Source of the DNA: an uncultured Treponema sp.
GTDB lineage: Bacteria > Spirochaetota > Spirochaetia > Treponematales > Treponemataceae
Length of the DNA stretch: 56,365 nucleotides
NCBI GenBank assembly: GCA_947177175.1
Contig: CAMWTK010000008.1
Location: 1 to 56,365 of the forward strand
Direction of reading: 5' to 3'
A program made the translations under genes and the position numbers. Positions 1-8,612 of this stretch are shown in pieces. Below the pieces are notes generated by a model. The model made no database searches. It had not been told where the DNA came from and saw only the letters and a list, made by a program, of their open reading frames with translations. The first letter of the stretch is position 1. Every line of letters starts with the position of its first letter.

Positions 1-37
1 CAATGCCGAATTGATCGTCGTGGGCTATCTCAAGGCC

Positions 38-361
38 TTAATTTGTCTCCGGCGCGACGGGCGGAGGTTCTTCGGCAGTATTTGTCGGCTCTTTGGCGGG
101 CGGCGTCGGCTGTTTTTTCGGGCGGCGTTTTTTTTCGTCCCCGTAGAGCACCCAGTCAATCAACTCCAGGTCCGATTCGTTTTTCTTCGGCGTGTTCTCC
201 GCTTTCTGCTGCGGCTCTTTTTCGGACGACGCGGTGCTTTTCGTGCCCGGCGTGTAGGTGCTCACCGGCGGAACGGCAATCGTCGGATCGGGATTCTTCG
301 TCCTTTTCGCATAGGCGCGGAGAGACAGCAATACTATCAGCAGAAACATGCATTTTTTCAT
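38..361 (-). CDS. Small secreted or periplasmic protein, unknown function
   Basis: The product is 107 residues. It begins with MKK and a hydrophobic stretch ending in AYA, a good signal peptidase I site around residue 18. No lipobox cysteine is visible at that site. The mature part is hydrophilic and rich in Pro, Lys, Glu and Thr, with a short ordered-looking piece (ELIDWVLYGDEKK) near the middle and a proline-rich tail. I do not recognise a family. It is transcribed away from the rpsF operon. There is no Shine-Dalgarno motif before the ATG, but a promoter at 376-404 would start the message only about 7 nt upstream. Confidence 0.6.
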   Translation of the reverse strand: MKKCMFLLIVLLSLRAYAKRTKNPDPTIAVPPVSTYTPGTKSTASSEKEPQQKAENTPKKNESDLELIDWVLYGDEKKRRPKKQPTPPAKEPTNTAEEPPPVAPETN

Positions 362-375
362 CGTGGTGATGCTTG

Positions 376-404
376 ATTATATCCTTCCATTAGTTTATCG
401 GCAA
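376..404 (-). promoter_or_regulatory. Sigma-70 promoter for the small secreted protein
   Basis: On the minus strand, TTGCCG and TATAAT are separated by 17 bp. The -10 box ends 14 nt before the ATG at 361, so the predicted leader is about 7 nt and has no ribosome-binding site. Confidence 0.5.
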
Positions 405-449
405 GAGGGGCGGCGTAATTGACCGTTGTTTTTGCCCGCGCGGCGGGGA

Positions 450-478
450 TTGACCTAAAGCCCGCAATTTTGTAAGAT
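450..478 (+). promoter_or_regulatory. Promoter of the rpsF-ssb-rpsR-rplI operon
   Basis: TTGACC (450-455) and TAAGAT (473-478) are separated by 17 bp. The predicted start near 485 gives a leader of about 49 nt that carries a hairpin and an AAGGAG site. Confidence 0.6.
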
Positions 479-490
479 GACAGAACCTTG

Positions 491-508
491 AGGCCGCGTA
501 TGCGGCTT
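491..508 (+). promoter_or_regulatory. Hairpin in rpsF mRNA leader
   Basis: Seven base pairs (491-497 with 502-508, one G-U) enclose a GTAT loop, about 13 nt upstream of the rpsF AAGGAG. rpsF leaders in many bacteria carry an RNA structure bound by the S6:S18 complex. This hairpin sits in the right place, but I cannot confirm the diagnostic CCG bulge. Confidence 0.35.
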
Positions 509-533
509 CCATTTGACCATAAGGAGAATACGA

Positions 534-827
534 ATGAGAAAGTATGAACTTATGACTATCTATCCGGTGGCGGATGATAAGTTTAAGGCCGGTTCGGATG
601 CCGTCCGTGCCGTCCTGTCGGAATTCGGCGCGACGATTGAAAAGGAAGAGCCTTTCGGCGACCGCGACCTTACCCACGAAGTAAAGAAGCAGAAGCGCGG
701 CCGTTTCCTGCTGTTTACCATCAGCGCAAACCCGGCAAAACTCGGCGACATCGACCGCCAGTTCAAGCTGAACGACGATTTGCTCAGGTTCCTGTTCGTA
801 AAACTGGACGAACGTAAGGTCAGCTAA
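534..827 (+). CDS. rpsF: 30S ribosomal protein bS6
   Basis: The 97-residue product starts MRKYELM, the usual N-terminus of bS6, and has the family length. It binds the central domain of 16S rRNA as a heterodimer with bS18, whose gene lies two positions downstream. I chose the ATG at 534 because AAGGAG lies 7 nt upstream (521-526) and the product aligns with bS6 from this Met. An in-frame upstream TTG at 513 would add seven non-homologous residues. The gene leads an rpsF-ssb-rpsR-rplI unit under the promoter at 450-478. Confidence 0.97.
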   Translation: MRKYELMTIYPVADDKFKAGSDAVRAVLSEFGATIEKEEPFGDRDLTHEVKKQKRGRFLLFTISANPAKLGDIDRQFKLNDDLLRFLFVKLDERKVS

Positions 828-856
828 GCGGCGCGCCGCATTGTGGAGGCAGGTTT

Positions 857-1342
857 ATGACGGATATCAATCACGTTACGTTGGTCGGGCGGCTCACCAG
901 GGATGTGGGGAACGATGAGCGTTCTTTCGGGTATCTTCCGAGCGGTCAGGCACGTGCCAATATCAGCATTGCCGTAAACCGCAACCGCAAGCAGGGCGAC
1001 CAGTGGGTTGACGAGGCCAATTTTTTTGATGTTACCATTTGGGGAAAGACGGCGGAAAATCTGAAGCCCTACCTGACGAAAGGCAAGCAGATTGCTATCG
1101 ACGGTTACTTGAAGCAGGACCGTTGGGAAAAAGACGGGCAGAAATTCAGCAAGGTGACGGTCGTGGCGAACAACGTGCAGTTGCTTGGCGGCAGGTCGGA
1201 CAACGGCGGCGCGTCGCAAGGCACTTCCGGCGGATACACGCCGCGGTTTCAGAACAACAGTCCCGCCCAGCCAGAGCCCGCTCCGTATGAGGGCGGTTTT
1301 GGCGGCAACGACGGCGGATTCCCCGAGGACATTCCATTTTAA
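857..1342 (+). CDS. ssb: Single-stranded DNA-binding protein
   Basis: The 161-residue protein has an OB-fold core of about 110 residues that opens with the SSB pattern NHVTLVGRLTRD and contains the FFDVTIWGKTAE segment. A Gly/Pro/Asn-rich linker follows. It ends in the acidic tip PEDIPF, the docking peptide for replication and repair partners. It coats single-stranded DNA during replication, recombination and repair. A GGAGG site lies just before the ATG. Its place between rpsF and rpsR is the classic arrangement, so SSB supply is tied to ribosome synthesis. Confidence 0.97.
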   Translation: MTDINHVTLVGRLTRDVGNDERSFGYLPSGQARANISIAVNRNRKQGDQWVDEANFFDVTIWGKTAENLKPYLTKGKQIAIDGYLKQDRWEKDGQKFSKVTVVANNVQLLGGRSDNGGASQGTSGGYTPRFQNNSPAQPEPAPYEGGFGGNDGGFPEDIPF

Positions 1343-1363
1343 TCACGCGAAGGAGTAGGTGAT

Positions 1364-1684
1364 ATGTCAGACGAAGTTGAGAAGACAGAAGTAGAGAAAA
1401 AACAGACGGCAGACGCGGAGACGCAGAGCGCGGGTGACGGCCGCGAGGAAGAGCGCGGCGCGCGCAAGGGCAAGTCGTTCTTCCGCAAGAAGGTGTGCCG
1501 TTTCTGCGCCAACAAGGCAAAGATTGATTACAAGGATGCGGACGGGCTGCGCCGCTTTACGACGGAGCGCGGCAAGATTCTTCCGCGCCGCATCACGGGT
1601 ACGTGCGCGAAGCATCAGCGGGCACTTTCGCTGGCAATCAAGCGCGCGCGCGTTATCTGTCTGTTGCCGTTCGTGGCGGACTGA
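1364..1684 (+). CDS. rpsR: 30S ribosomal protein bS18
   Basis: The 106-residue product has the conserved bS18 core in its C-terminal two thirds: [17 protein letters not shown], then [23 protein letters not shown]. It binds bS6 and 16S rRNA. The first 35 or so residues are an acidic then basic low-complexity extension that the roughly 75-residue standard bS18 lacks. GAAGGAG lies upstream of the ATG. The C-x2-C and later Cys suggest the zinc-binding (C+) form, but that is inference. Confidence 0.96.
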   Translation: MSDEVEKTEVEKKQTADAETQSAGDGREEERGARKGKSFFRKKVCRFCANKAKIDYKDADGLRRFTTERGKILPRRITGTCAKHQRALSLAIKRARVICLLPFVAD

Positions 1685-1752
1685 TTGTCATATCATGCGC
1701 GGCGCGCCAACTCCCGGCAACGCCGCGCGCAAACTAAAGAGGAGCTTGTGCT

Positions 1753-2310
1753 ATGAAAGTTATTTTGAATCAAGATGTGAAGCATTTGGGCGAAATGGGC
1801 GACGTGAAGAACGTTGCGAACGGATATTACCGCAATTACCTGTTTCCGCATGGGTTTGCCGTTCCGTATAATGACGTGACGGTGGCGTATTTTGAGAGCC
1901 GCAAGGAAGAAATTGAGGCGCGCAAAGAGCAGAAACGCAAGGATGCCGCCAGCCTTAAGGACAAGCTGGAGGCGCTGACGGTGGAGCTGCTCATGCCGGC
2001 GGGCGTGAACGGCAAGTTGTACGGCGCGGTTTCGACGCTGACGCTTGCGGACTACCTGCATAAGAACGGCTTTGAGATTGAGCGCAAGCGTATCGAAATT
2101 CCGGGACTTGCAATCAAATCGACGGGCAATTACCACGCGATTGTCCATCTGTACGAGGCGCAGACGGCGGAGCTGAAGATTTCGGTCATCGCGCAGGAGG
2201 ACGAGAGCCGGAAAGACGCTTCCAAGGCGACGAAAGAAGCCAAGGATGCCGCTCCTGCCGAAACGCCCGCGGCCGAAACCGAAGGGACGGCGGAGACAGC
2301 GGCTGAATAA
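1753..2310 (+). CDS. rplI: 50S ribosomal protein bL9
   Basis: The 185-residue protein opens with the bL9 N-domain signature (KVILNQDVKHLGEMGDV, then NGYYRNYLFP), which binds 23S rRNA. A connecting helix and C-domain follow. The last 30 or so residues are an Ala/Glu/Lys-rich tail that makes it longer than the usual ~150 residues. GAGGAG precedes the ATG. It closes the ribosomal operon, and a factor-independent terminator begins 22 nt after its stop codon. Confidence 0.96.
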   Translation: MKVILNQDVKHLGEMGDVKNVANGYYRNYLFPHGFAVPYNDVTVAYFESRKEEIEARKEQKRKDAASLKDKLEALTVELLMPAGVNGKLYGAVSTLTLADYLHKNGFEIERKRIEIPGLAIKSTGNYHAIVHLYEAQTAELKISVIAQEDESRKDASKATKEAKDAAPAETPAAETEGTAETAAE

Positions 2311-2331
2311 GGTTTTTGTTTCCGCATGATG

Positions 2332-2365
2332 AAGCCGAAGTCGCAGTGCTTCGGCTTTTTCTTTC
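2332..2365 (+). terminator. Rho-independent terminator after rplI
   Basis: A 9-bp stem (AAGCCGAAG with CTTCGGCTT, loop of 8 nt) runs into TTTTTCTTT. It separates rplI from dnaB, which starts only 25 nt later, so some read-through into dnaB is likely. Confidence 0.85.
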
Positions 2366-2389
2366 TCTCTGCCACGAAAAGGGGAGACC

Positions 2390-3727
2390 ATGGATGCCAT
2401 ATTGAAAGATTCCGTGCCGCCGCATAATGCCGAGGCGGAACAGGCGACGCTCGGTGCGCTGCTTTTGGACTGGAATGCCATCAACGACGTGGTGACCAAG
2501 TTGCGCCCGGAGCATTTTTACTCCATGCAGAATCAGGTGGTGTACCGGGCGATGCTCGCGCTGTTCAACCGCAGCGTCACGGGCGATTCAATCACGATTA
2601 TCGATGAGCTGTCTTCGACGGGCGAACTTGACAAGGCGGGCGGCGCGGCTTATGTCGCCTCGCTTACCGATGTCGTGCCGACGGCGGCGAACATCGACTA
2701 TTACGTGAATTTGGTGCTTGACCGTGCCACCCGCCGCAACCTCATCAGAATGTCTTCCGAAATCAAGGCGACTGCCTTTGACGAGACGCGCGAGAGCCGG
2801 ATGATTTTGGAGGAGGCGGAAAAGAAGATTTTCGCGCTCGCCGATTTGGGGCAGGTGACGACCGTGCACGACATGAAAGAAATCGTGCCCCGGACGATTC
2901 AGACGATTGAGCAGCATTATAGCAACCACGACACGTTCACGGGCATTCCGAGCGGTTTTGTCCGTCTGGATACGCTCACGAACGGCTTTCAGAAGTCGGA
3001 GCTTGTCATTATCGGTGCGCGACCGTCCATGGGAAAGACGGCGCTCGCGCTCAACATGATGGAGCATATCGCCGTGCAGAACAAAACCCCGTGCGGCTTT
3101 TTTTCGCTGGAAATGTCATACGAGCAGATTGGGCAGCGGCTGCTTTCGCAGAGCGCGCGCGTTTCGGGGGCAAAGATGCGCAGCGGTATGCTCAAGATGG
3201 AGGATTTTCAGAAATTGCAGGAAGCCGCCGGCCGCTGTTATGAAGCGCCGCTCTACATCGTGGACACGCCGAATATGCCGCTCATTGACTTGCGCGCGAT
3301 GGCGCGCCGTCTAGTCGTCAATCATGGCGTGGAGATTATTTTTATCGACTATATCGGCCTGATTGCCACGGAAAATCCGTCCGCGCCGGTGTACGAGCAG
3401 ATGAGCGAGGTATCAAAGTCGCTCAAGGCGCTTGCTCGCGAGCTTGAAATCCCGGTCATTGCGCTGTGCCAGGTCTCCCGTGACGCGGAGGGACAAGAGC
3501 CGACGCTCGCCCAGCTGCGCGGATCCGGATCCATTGAGCAGGATGCTGATGCGGTCATGTTCATTCACCGGGAGCGGAAAAGTACCGGGGATGATGAGCC
3601 GAATCCCGTGCAGGACGCAAAACTCGTCGTCGCGAAACAGCGCAACGGTCCGACGGGCGATGTTCCGCTCCTGTTCTTGAAAAGCTTTACCAAATTTGAG
3701 AATAAACTGAACGACGACGAGCATTAA
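2390..3727 (+). CDS. dnaB: Replicative DNA helicase
   Basis: The 445-residue protein has the normal DnaB length. An N-terminal helical domain (PPHNAEAEQATLGALL) is followed by a RecA-type ATPase domain with Walker A GARPSMGKTAL near residue 207, Walker B around IIFIDYIGL, and the arginine-rich segment GSGSIEQDADAVMFIHRE. As a hexamer it unwinds DNA at the fork. The ATG at 2390 follows GGGGAG. It lies directly downstream of the ribosomal operon, as in other treponemes, and has no obvious promoter of its own. Confidence 0.97.
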   Translation: MDAILKDSVPPHNAEAEQATLGALLLDWNAINDVVTKLRPEHFYSMQNQVVYRAMLALFNRSVTGDSITIIDELSSTGELDKAGGAAYVASLTDVVPTAANIDYYVNLVLDRATRRNLIRMSSEIKATAFDETRESRMILEEAEKKIFALADLGQVTTVHDMKEIVPRTIQTIEQHYSNHDTFTGIPSGFVRLDTLTNGFQKSELVIIGARPSMGKTALALNMMEHIAVQNKTPCGFFSLEMSYEQIGQRLLSQSARVSGAKMRSGMLKMEDFQKLQEAAGRCYEAPLYIVDTPNMPLIDLRAMARRLVVNHGVEIIFIDYIGLIATENPSAPVYEQMSEVSKSLKALARELEIPVIALCQVSRDAEGQEPTLAQLRGSGSIEQDADAVMFIHRERKSTGDDEPNPVQDAKLVVAKQRNGPTGDVPLLFLKSFTKFENKLNDDEH

Positions 3728-3765
3728 ATCACTGCCCGTGCCGGTAGCCTGTTTCATCCGATAAG

Positions 3766-3799
3766 ACACAGTGTTTCACGGCATGAAACACTGTGTTTT
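3766..3799 (+). terminator. Terminator between convergent dnaB and P83 genes
   Basis: A perfect 13-bp inverted repeat (3766-3778 with 3784-3796) has a 5-nt loop and runs into TTTT on the plus strand. The minus-strand side is less T-rich but may serve the converging antigen gene as well. Confidence 0.8.
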
Positions 3800-3810
3800 G
3801 TAAAGGGTGA

Positions 3811-5505
3811 TTATTTTGCGTCGATAGTGCTAATTACTTTGTCGGCAATGGTGTCGGAACGCGATTTTTGGCTCAGTTGCGTGAGGTCGGCCTTGTTCAG
3901 CAAAATCGGCGTGCCGGTCATTGACGTGACGATGATGCCGTTCTGCGTGACGGTAATCGGCGTGGTCGGCTTTACGCGCACGGGCGACTTGAGCTGGTTC
4001 TCAAGGTTCGCGCTGAATTTGCCCACCACGAAGAACGTGCCGTCCTGCATGACGCAGTAATAACTGCCGCCGTCCTGCACGAGCACGGAATTTGCGGCAA
4101 TCGTTTCGTTGCTTTCCTTGACGATTTCCAGCGTGTCTTTGTTCAGGTGCACGAGCTTGACCGTGCCGTTCCCGATGTTCTCGCCCGCAATGGCGATGAA
4201 CGTGTTGCCGTTTTCGTAGAACGTGCGGCTCTGAATGACGGTGACGGGTGATTTTTTGATCAGCTCGCCCGTTGTGGCGTTCATGCGCACGATTGCCGAA
4301 CGCTGGCCCAGCTCGTCTTCGGCGGTAAGCCCGTACACGGTCGGGGCGTTCTCATTTTTTTCCTGCTGCGCGATGACCTGCTGCTGATCCTTTGCGATAG
4401 CCGACCGTTCTTCCTGCGCTTCGCTGCGCTTTTGGTCGGCGGTGTTTTGCGCGGTGTCGGCTTTCTGCTGCTGCTCGTCGGCTTTTTGCTGCTGCTCGTC
4501 GGCTTTCTGCTGCTGCTCGTCGGACGTTGCCTTGGCTTGGTCGGCTTCTGCCTGTTTTGCCTTTGCGTCGTCAGCCGCGGCGCGCGCGTCTTTCTGCGCC
4601 TGCTTGTCGGCAGGATTCTCGGCGGCCTTCTTCTGGGCATCATCGGCGGTCTTCTTTGCTGCCTCAGCCTGTTTTGCCTTCTCGTCGGCGGCTTTCTTTG
4701 CCGCGTCTGCCTTTGCCTTCTCGTCGGCGGCTTTTTTTGCCGCCTCATCGGCCTTTGCCTGCTCCGCCGCCGCCCGTTCTGCCGCTTCGTCGGCCTCGCG
4801 TTCCTTTATATCGACCATGCCCTTGCGGTCTTCAATGCCTTTGTCCTCGTCTTCCTGCATTGAGGCGATGACTTCTTTTTCGGAGATGACCGACGTGTCA
4901 ACCGTGCTCAGCCCGCCGTTGATGTCGTACAGCGGAATGACCAGCTGCGTCATGCCCGGCCAGTCGCGGTAAGAGAGTGCGATGCCCACCTTGTCCTCGG
5001 TCAGGTTGTCGGTGACGATTTTCTTGTATTTCTGCCGGAACATATCGAGTTTTCCGCGGTACACGGCGTTGTAGACGGTGACGAATGTCGCCACGGTATC
5101 CGCGTCCTGCCGCGAGTAGCCGTATGCCGCCGTCAGGTAGGCGGAGATAATCCGGCGCATATTGGTGATATGGTCAACGATGGCGTTCGGACCGATGACC
5201 AGGATGTCCGCGTCCAGCTTGCCGGTCTCTTCGGGGTCGATGGCGTGGATGACGGCGTATTTGGGCGCGTAGCCGTAAGTTCCCGCCCGATCGGTGTTCT
5301 GCGCGACCACGTTGCCGATGCCCGATCCGATCGCGCGGATCTCTTCAATCGTGTTGATGACCGAATGCGGGCCGACGTAGTTCTCGAACACGACGTCGCT
5401 GTTGCTGATGCTCCTGATTTCGTCCTCATCGACTTCCACGGCGTATGCGGCGGAAACGAGCGCGAGCGCGGAAATGAGCGCGTAGACGATTTTTCTGCTG
5501 TTCAT
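3811..5505 (-). CDS. P83/100-family surface or periplasmic antigen
   Basis: The 564-residue protein has a cleavable signal peptide ending in AYA (residues 1-22). An N-terminal domain of about 190 residues resembles the Borrelia/Treponema P83/100 family. A long Ala/Lys/Asp/Gln-rich coiled coil covers roughly residues 215-370. The C-terminal part has beta-propeller-like repeats, for example NGNTFIAIAGENIGNG. P83/100 proteins are immunodominant in spirochaete infections, but their biochemical role is not settled. AAGGAG precedes the ATG. The gene follows a secreted propeller gene by 33 bp of AT-rich DNA. Confidence 0.85.
   Translation of the reverse strand: MNSRKIVYALISALALVSAAYAVEVDEDEIRSISNSDVVFENYVGPHSVINTIEEIRAIGSGIGNVVAQNTDRAGTYGYAPKYAVIHAIDPEETGKLDADILVIGPNAIVDHITNMRRIISAYLTAAYGYSRQDADTVATFVTVYNAVYRGKLDMFRQKYKKIVTDNLTEDKVGIALSYRDWPGMTQLVIPLYDINGGLSTVDTSVISEKEVIASMQEDEDKGIEDRKGMVDIKEREADEAAERAAAEQAKADEAAKKAADEKAKADAAKKAADEKAKQAEAAKKTADDAQKKAAENPADKQAQKDARAAADDAKAKQAEADQAKATSDEQQQKADEQQQKADEQQQKADTAQNTADQKRSEAQEERSAIAKDQQQVIAQQEKNENAPTVYGLTAEDELGQRSAIVRMNATTGELIKKSPVTVIQSRTFYENGNTFIAIAGENIGNGTVKLVHLNKDTLEIVKESNETIAANSVLVQDGGSYYCVMQDGTFFVVGKFSANLENQLKSPVRVKPTTPITVTQNGIIVTSMTGTPILLNKADLTQLSQKSRSDTIADKVISTIDAK
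4456..4518 (-). repeat. Three tandem 21-bp repeats encoding EQQQKAD
   Basis: Three consecutive 21-bp units (4456-4476, 4477-4497, 4498-4518) differ at one base. They encode the seven-residue coiled-coil unit EQQQKAD inside the P83/100 gene. In-frame heptad-sized repeats can expand or contract without breaking the gene. Confidence 0.85.
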
Positions 5506-5538
5506 GTATGCTCCTTGAATATACGATATAATAGTATA

Positions 5539-7305
5539 TTATAGCCCTAAATCCTTGAATCGCGCAAGGGTCTTGCGGGCGTAATCGTGGGTCGCCTTGT
5601 CGAACTGCGGGAAAAACAGGTAGGTCAGGATGGCCTTGCCTTTCGTCACCAGCGCGGGGCGGCCCATGAAGCGGCAGATTTCGTAGGTCGCGTCGCACAG
5701 GATTTTGAGCGTGTTCTGATCGCGCGGGGCAATCCGCCCGGCGGCAAGCGATTCCAGCCCCGCGAGGATGCCCCCGTCGCCGTCGTAGCCCTGCCGGCCC
5801 GCCTCGCGGATAGTGAGCGCGAGCAGCGACGGCTCTTTTTCGGTGGCGAGCAGCGTGGCGAATTCGGCGGAAAAACTGTCCGTGCCCGACTGCGCCATCA
5901 GCCGGATAAGCGACTGCGTGTAGACGGGGTGCTCCGTAAAATACGACACGCCGTCGTGCGCGCTCCGCCGGACTGCCGCCGAATCAAGGAAATATGCCTG
6001 CATTTCCTGCTTGATGTCGGCAAGCCATGCCGCTTCGTTCCTGCCATAGTCGCCGTGCGCGAATCCCGCGGCAATCTGATCGAGCGTCTGCGCGGAAAGC
6101 CGCTCCACGTTCGTGCTGCCTATCGTGCCTTGTGCCGTGACGGTCGTCAGGTACGACGGGCGTTCCTTTTGCGCGGGGGCAACCGTTTTTTTCTCCACGG
6201 TCTGGGTCATCAGGAACGCGCGGATTGTCCAGTCCTTTTGGCAGAGGATGAGGTAGTTCTGCGCGGTGTAATAGACGAAATTCCAGTTTTTTTTAGGGGG
6301 AAGCGTCGCCTGCCAGATGACCGTGCCTTCAGGCGTACACTCGAGCGCGCGTTTTTCGTCGGACAGGAAGAATCCCGCCGCGGTGGCGCGCAGGAACGAA
6401 AGGCTGCCGATCTGAAGTCCGCCCACGTCAATCTGCGCGAGCGAATCTCCCGTGTCTATGGCGATGAGCGAAAGCGTTGCCGACTTTCCGTCCGTGCCCA
6501 GGAATGCCGCCGCCACGCCGTCCTGCGCCACGCAGATGTGCCGGAATCGGATGCCCGCCTTTACGCGCGCGGACCAGACGGTATCTGCCGCGCCGTCCTG
6601 CACGCTGCACAGCGCGATCGTCCCGTCGTCCTGGGAAATGAGGATGCCGGCATCGCACTGGCTTGCGGCAATGACCGTTCCCGTGAACGTGACCGTCTCA
6701 AGGATTTCGCCGAACGGGCTGACGCGGATGCCCGAGGTCGCACCGTTTTCCGCGCGGCTGCTGACGAGGACCGAGCCGTCGTTGAAGGCGAGCAGGGGAA
6801 TCGGGCCCGCGTCGCCGGTGACCATAATCCATTTGCGGATGCCGTTCAGCCCGTAGCAGGCGAGCGCGTTTTTTCCCCGCACGAACACGCGCCCGTCCCT
6901 GCCCACGAACGGCGTTTCCGTCACCGCAAAGCCGAGGTCGGCGGTCCAGAGCGTCAGCCCGCTCGGGTTGATCAGGTTGAGTTTTTTGTCCGCGGTGATG
7001 GCGAAAAGGAAGTCGCCGAACGTGGCGAGGTAGGGTGTCTGCCGTCCGTTCACCGCTTTCTGCCACAGGCACGTCCCTTTTTTGCCGAATGCCGAAATCA
7101 TCCTGCCGTCGGTGAAGACGGCAAAGCCGTAGTCGGTCTCTACGGGCGGGGCGACTGCCATGCCACCGCCCACCGCAAGCCACGATGCCTGCTGTCTGCT
7201 CAGGTCAGCGACGGGCACGGCGCGGCTTTCGGTTTTTGCGGGGGCAGCCGTGGCGGGCATGAGCAGGGCGGCACAAAGAATCAGCGTTCGGAGCGGACGT
7301 TGCAT
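5539..7305 (-). CDS. Secreted PQQ/WD-like beta-propeller protein
   Basis: From the Met at 7305 the protein is 588 residues. I prefer this start because the signal peptide (RTLILCAALLMPATAA) begins right after it. An upstream in-frame ATG at 7338 would overlap the preceding gene. Residues ~40-360 contain repeated strands of the PQQ-like propeller type (FTDGRMISAFGKKGTCLWQKA, LWTADLGF, GVSPFGEI-like turns). The C-terminal 200 residues look helical. It is probably periplasmic. PQQ-binding residues are not evident, so a scaffold role is more likely than an enzyme. It overlaps or abuts rlmD upstream. Confidence 0.7.
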   Translation of the reverse strand: MQRPLRTLILCAALLMPATAAPAKTESRAVPVADLSRQQASWLAVGGGMAVAPPVETDYGFAVFTDGRMISAFGKKGTCLWQKAVNGRQTPYLATFGDFLFAITADKKLNLINPSGLTLWTADLGFAVTETPFVGRDGRVFVRGKNALACYGLNGIRKWIMVTGDAGPIPLLAFNDGSVLVSSRAENGATSGIRVSPFGEILETVTFTGTVIAASQCDAGILISQDDGTIALCSVQDGAADTVWSARVKAGIRFRHICVAQDGVAAAFLGTDGKSATLSLIAIDTGDSLAQIDVGGLQIGSLSFLRATAAGFFLSDEKRALECTPEGTVIWQATLPPKKNWNFVYYTAQNYLILCQKDWTIRAFLMTQTVEKKTVAPAQKERPSYLTTVTAQGTIGSTNVERLSAQTLDQIAAGFAHGDYGRNEAAWLADIKQEMQAYFLDSAAVRRSAHDGVSYFTEHPVYTQSLIRLMAQSGTDSFSAEFATLLATEKEPSLLALTIREAGRQGYDGDGGILAGLESLAAGRIAPRDQNTLKILCDATYEICRFMGRPALVTKGKAILTYLFFPQFDKATHDYARKTLARFKDLGL

Positions 7306-7318
7306 CGGGGCAGTCTCA

Positions 7319-8551
7319 TCAGGGGGCGCGCCGCTCAAAAAAGGCGAGGCTTTCTATGTGCGAGGTCTGCGGATAAAAATCCGGCAGATACAGTGCGGTC
7401 AGCGCATATCCGGCGCGGATGAGCGCGGCGGCGTCGCGGGCGTGGGTGGCGGGATCGCAGGAAAGGCTCCTGATATGCCGTGGCTTGTGTGCGCAGAGCC
7501 ACTCGCGCACTTCTTTTTCCATGCCCGCGCGCGGCGGGTCGATGACGACGGCATCAAATTCGCCCCCGTGCGCAATGACCTGCGCCGCGTTTTCGCGTAC
7601 CCACCGCGCGCCGCTCACGCCGTAGCTTTCGTGCTTTTTTCCCCGGAGGTTTATTTCTGCCTGGACGAGCGCGTCACGGTTATGCTCCACGAGCGTCATC
7701 TGAGCGAACGCCTCCGACAGGAAGACCGAAAAAATCCCCGCGCCCGCGTACATGTCGAGCGCGTGTTTTCCCGTAAGGCCGTGCGTAATCGTGCCGACGG
7801 TCTTTTCCAGCACGTCAAGATTGGACTGGAAAAAACCGCGCGTATCAAATTGGATGGTTTTTCCCGCGAGCAGCAGGGAACAGACCGACTGCGCGTCCGC
7901 CGTCGTCCCGGAAAAACGTGGCTTGACGGTATGCTTGATCCGTTTTTTGACTTTTTCGCTCATCGTCCGGGACGCGCGTTTTTTTTCTTCCGCAACGAGC
8001 AGATGATCGAACGACGTGGCATGCTGCATGCGGCCGTCGCCGAACAGATGGCAGCGTCCGCGCGGCCGGTTCTGCTGAGGCACGGCGGCAAGGTATGCGT
8101 TGATCTGTGGCGTGGCGACGGGACAGGCGGCAAGCGGCACGACCATATTGCTCTCGCGCCGGTTGAAGCCGCCGTCCGTCAGCTGGATACGCGCGCGGTA
8201 GCCCCGGTCGCTGCCCGCAATCAGCTGGATGTCCGGCACGGCAATGCCTTCCCGCGCAAAGCAGTCCCGCAGGACCTGTGTGCGGAGCGCGCGCTGCTGT
8301 GCGGCGGAGATATGTTGCATATTGCAGCCGCCGCAAGTGCCGTACAGCGGGCAGAACGGCTGTACGCGGTGCGCGGACGGATCGACGACCTGCGTGATAT
8401 CCGCAAGGGCATAGTCACGGAACGACTGGGTGATTTCAATTTCCAAGGTCTCGCCGGGAATGGCGTAGGGAACGAACACGGTTTTTCCGTCCACCTTTGC
8501 CATGCAGCTTCCGCCGAACACCATTTTTTCCGCAACGACTCGTATGCCCAT
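7319..8551 (-). CDS. rlmD: Class I SAM-dependent RNA (uracil-5-)methyltransferase, RlmD/TrmA family
   Basis: The 410-residue protein has an N-terminal TRAM-like domain (VFGGSCMAKVDGK). An iron-sulfur motif follows at CPLYGTCGGCNMQH with a further Cys in AACPV. The C-terminal methyltransferase domain has ALDMYAGAGIFSVFL (SAM binding), VIDPPRAGM and the catalytic SCDPATHARD. This set fits m5U-forming RumA-type enzymes on 23S rRNA; exact target bases cannot be assigned. I chose the ATG at 8551 because the TRAM homology starts there. A -10 box TATGCT ends 6 nt before it, implying a leaderless mRNA. Confidence 0.9.
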   Translation of the reverse strand: MGIRVVAEKMVFGGSCMAKVDGKTVFVPYAIPGETLEIEITQSFRDYALADITQVVDPSAHRVQPFCPLYGTCGGCNMQHISAAQQRALRTQVLRDCFAREGIAVPDIQLIAGSDRGYRARIQLTDGGFNRRESNMVVPLAACPVATPQINAYLAAVPQQNRPRGRCHLFGDGRMQHATSFDHLLVAEEKKRASRTMSEKVKKRIKHTVKPRFSGTTADAQSVCSLLLAGKTIQFDTRGFFQSNLDVLEKTVGTITHGLTGKHALDMYAGAGIFSVFLSEAFAQMTLVEHNRDALVQAEINLRGKKHESYGVSGARWVRENAAQVIAHGGEFDAVVIDPPRAGMEKEVREWLCAHKPRHIRSLSCDPATHARDAAALIRAGYALTALYLPDFYPQTSHIESLAFFERRAP

Positions 8552-8557
8552 GACGCA

Positions 8558-8586
8558 AGCATAGCAGAAATCGCGCGGAATGTACA
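8558..8586 (-). promoter_or_regulatory. Promoter placing rlmD at the transcript 5' end
   Basis: TGTACA and TATGCT are separated by 17 bp on the minus strand. The -10 box ends 6 nt before the ATG, so transcription would start at or next to the start codon. Confidence 0.5.
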
Positions 8587-8612
8587 GGACGGTTGCCGCT
8601 TGCCGGGCGGGG

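Noticed and set aside
3766..3799. Perfect 13-bp inverted repeat considered as an operator
   Set aside because: It lies between the 3' ends of convergent genes with a T run after it, so a terminator is the simpler reading.
4432..4972. Long plus-strand ORFs of Leu/Val or Ala/Ser-rich protein opposite the P83 coiled coil
   Set aside because: They are antisense shadows of the Ala/Lys/Gln-rich repeats and have no ribosome site.
5506..5538. AT-rich palindrome AATATAC/GTATATT upstream of the P83 gene, considered as promoter or operator
   Set aside because: Several TATAAT-like boxes occur but none has a -35 box at proper spacing. I cannot call a promoter with confidence.
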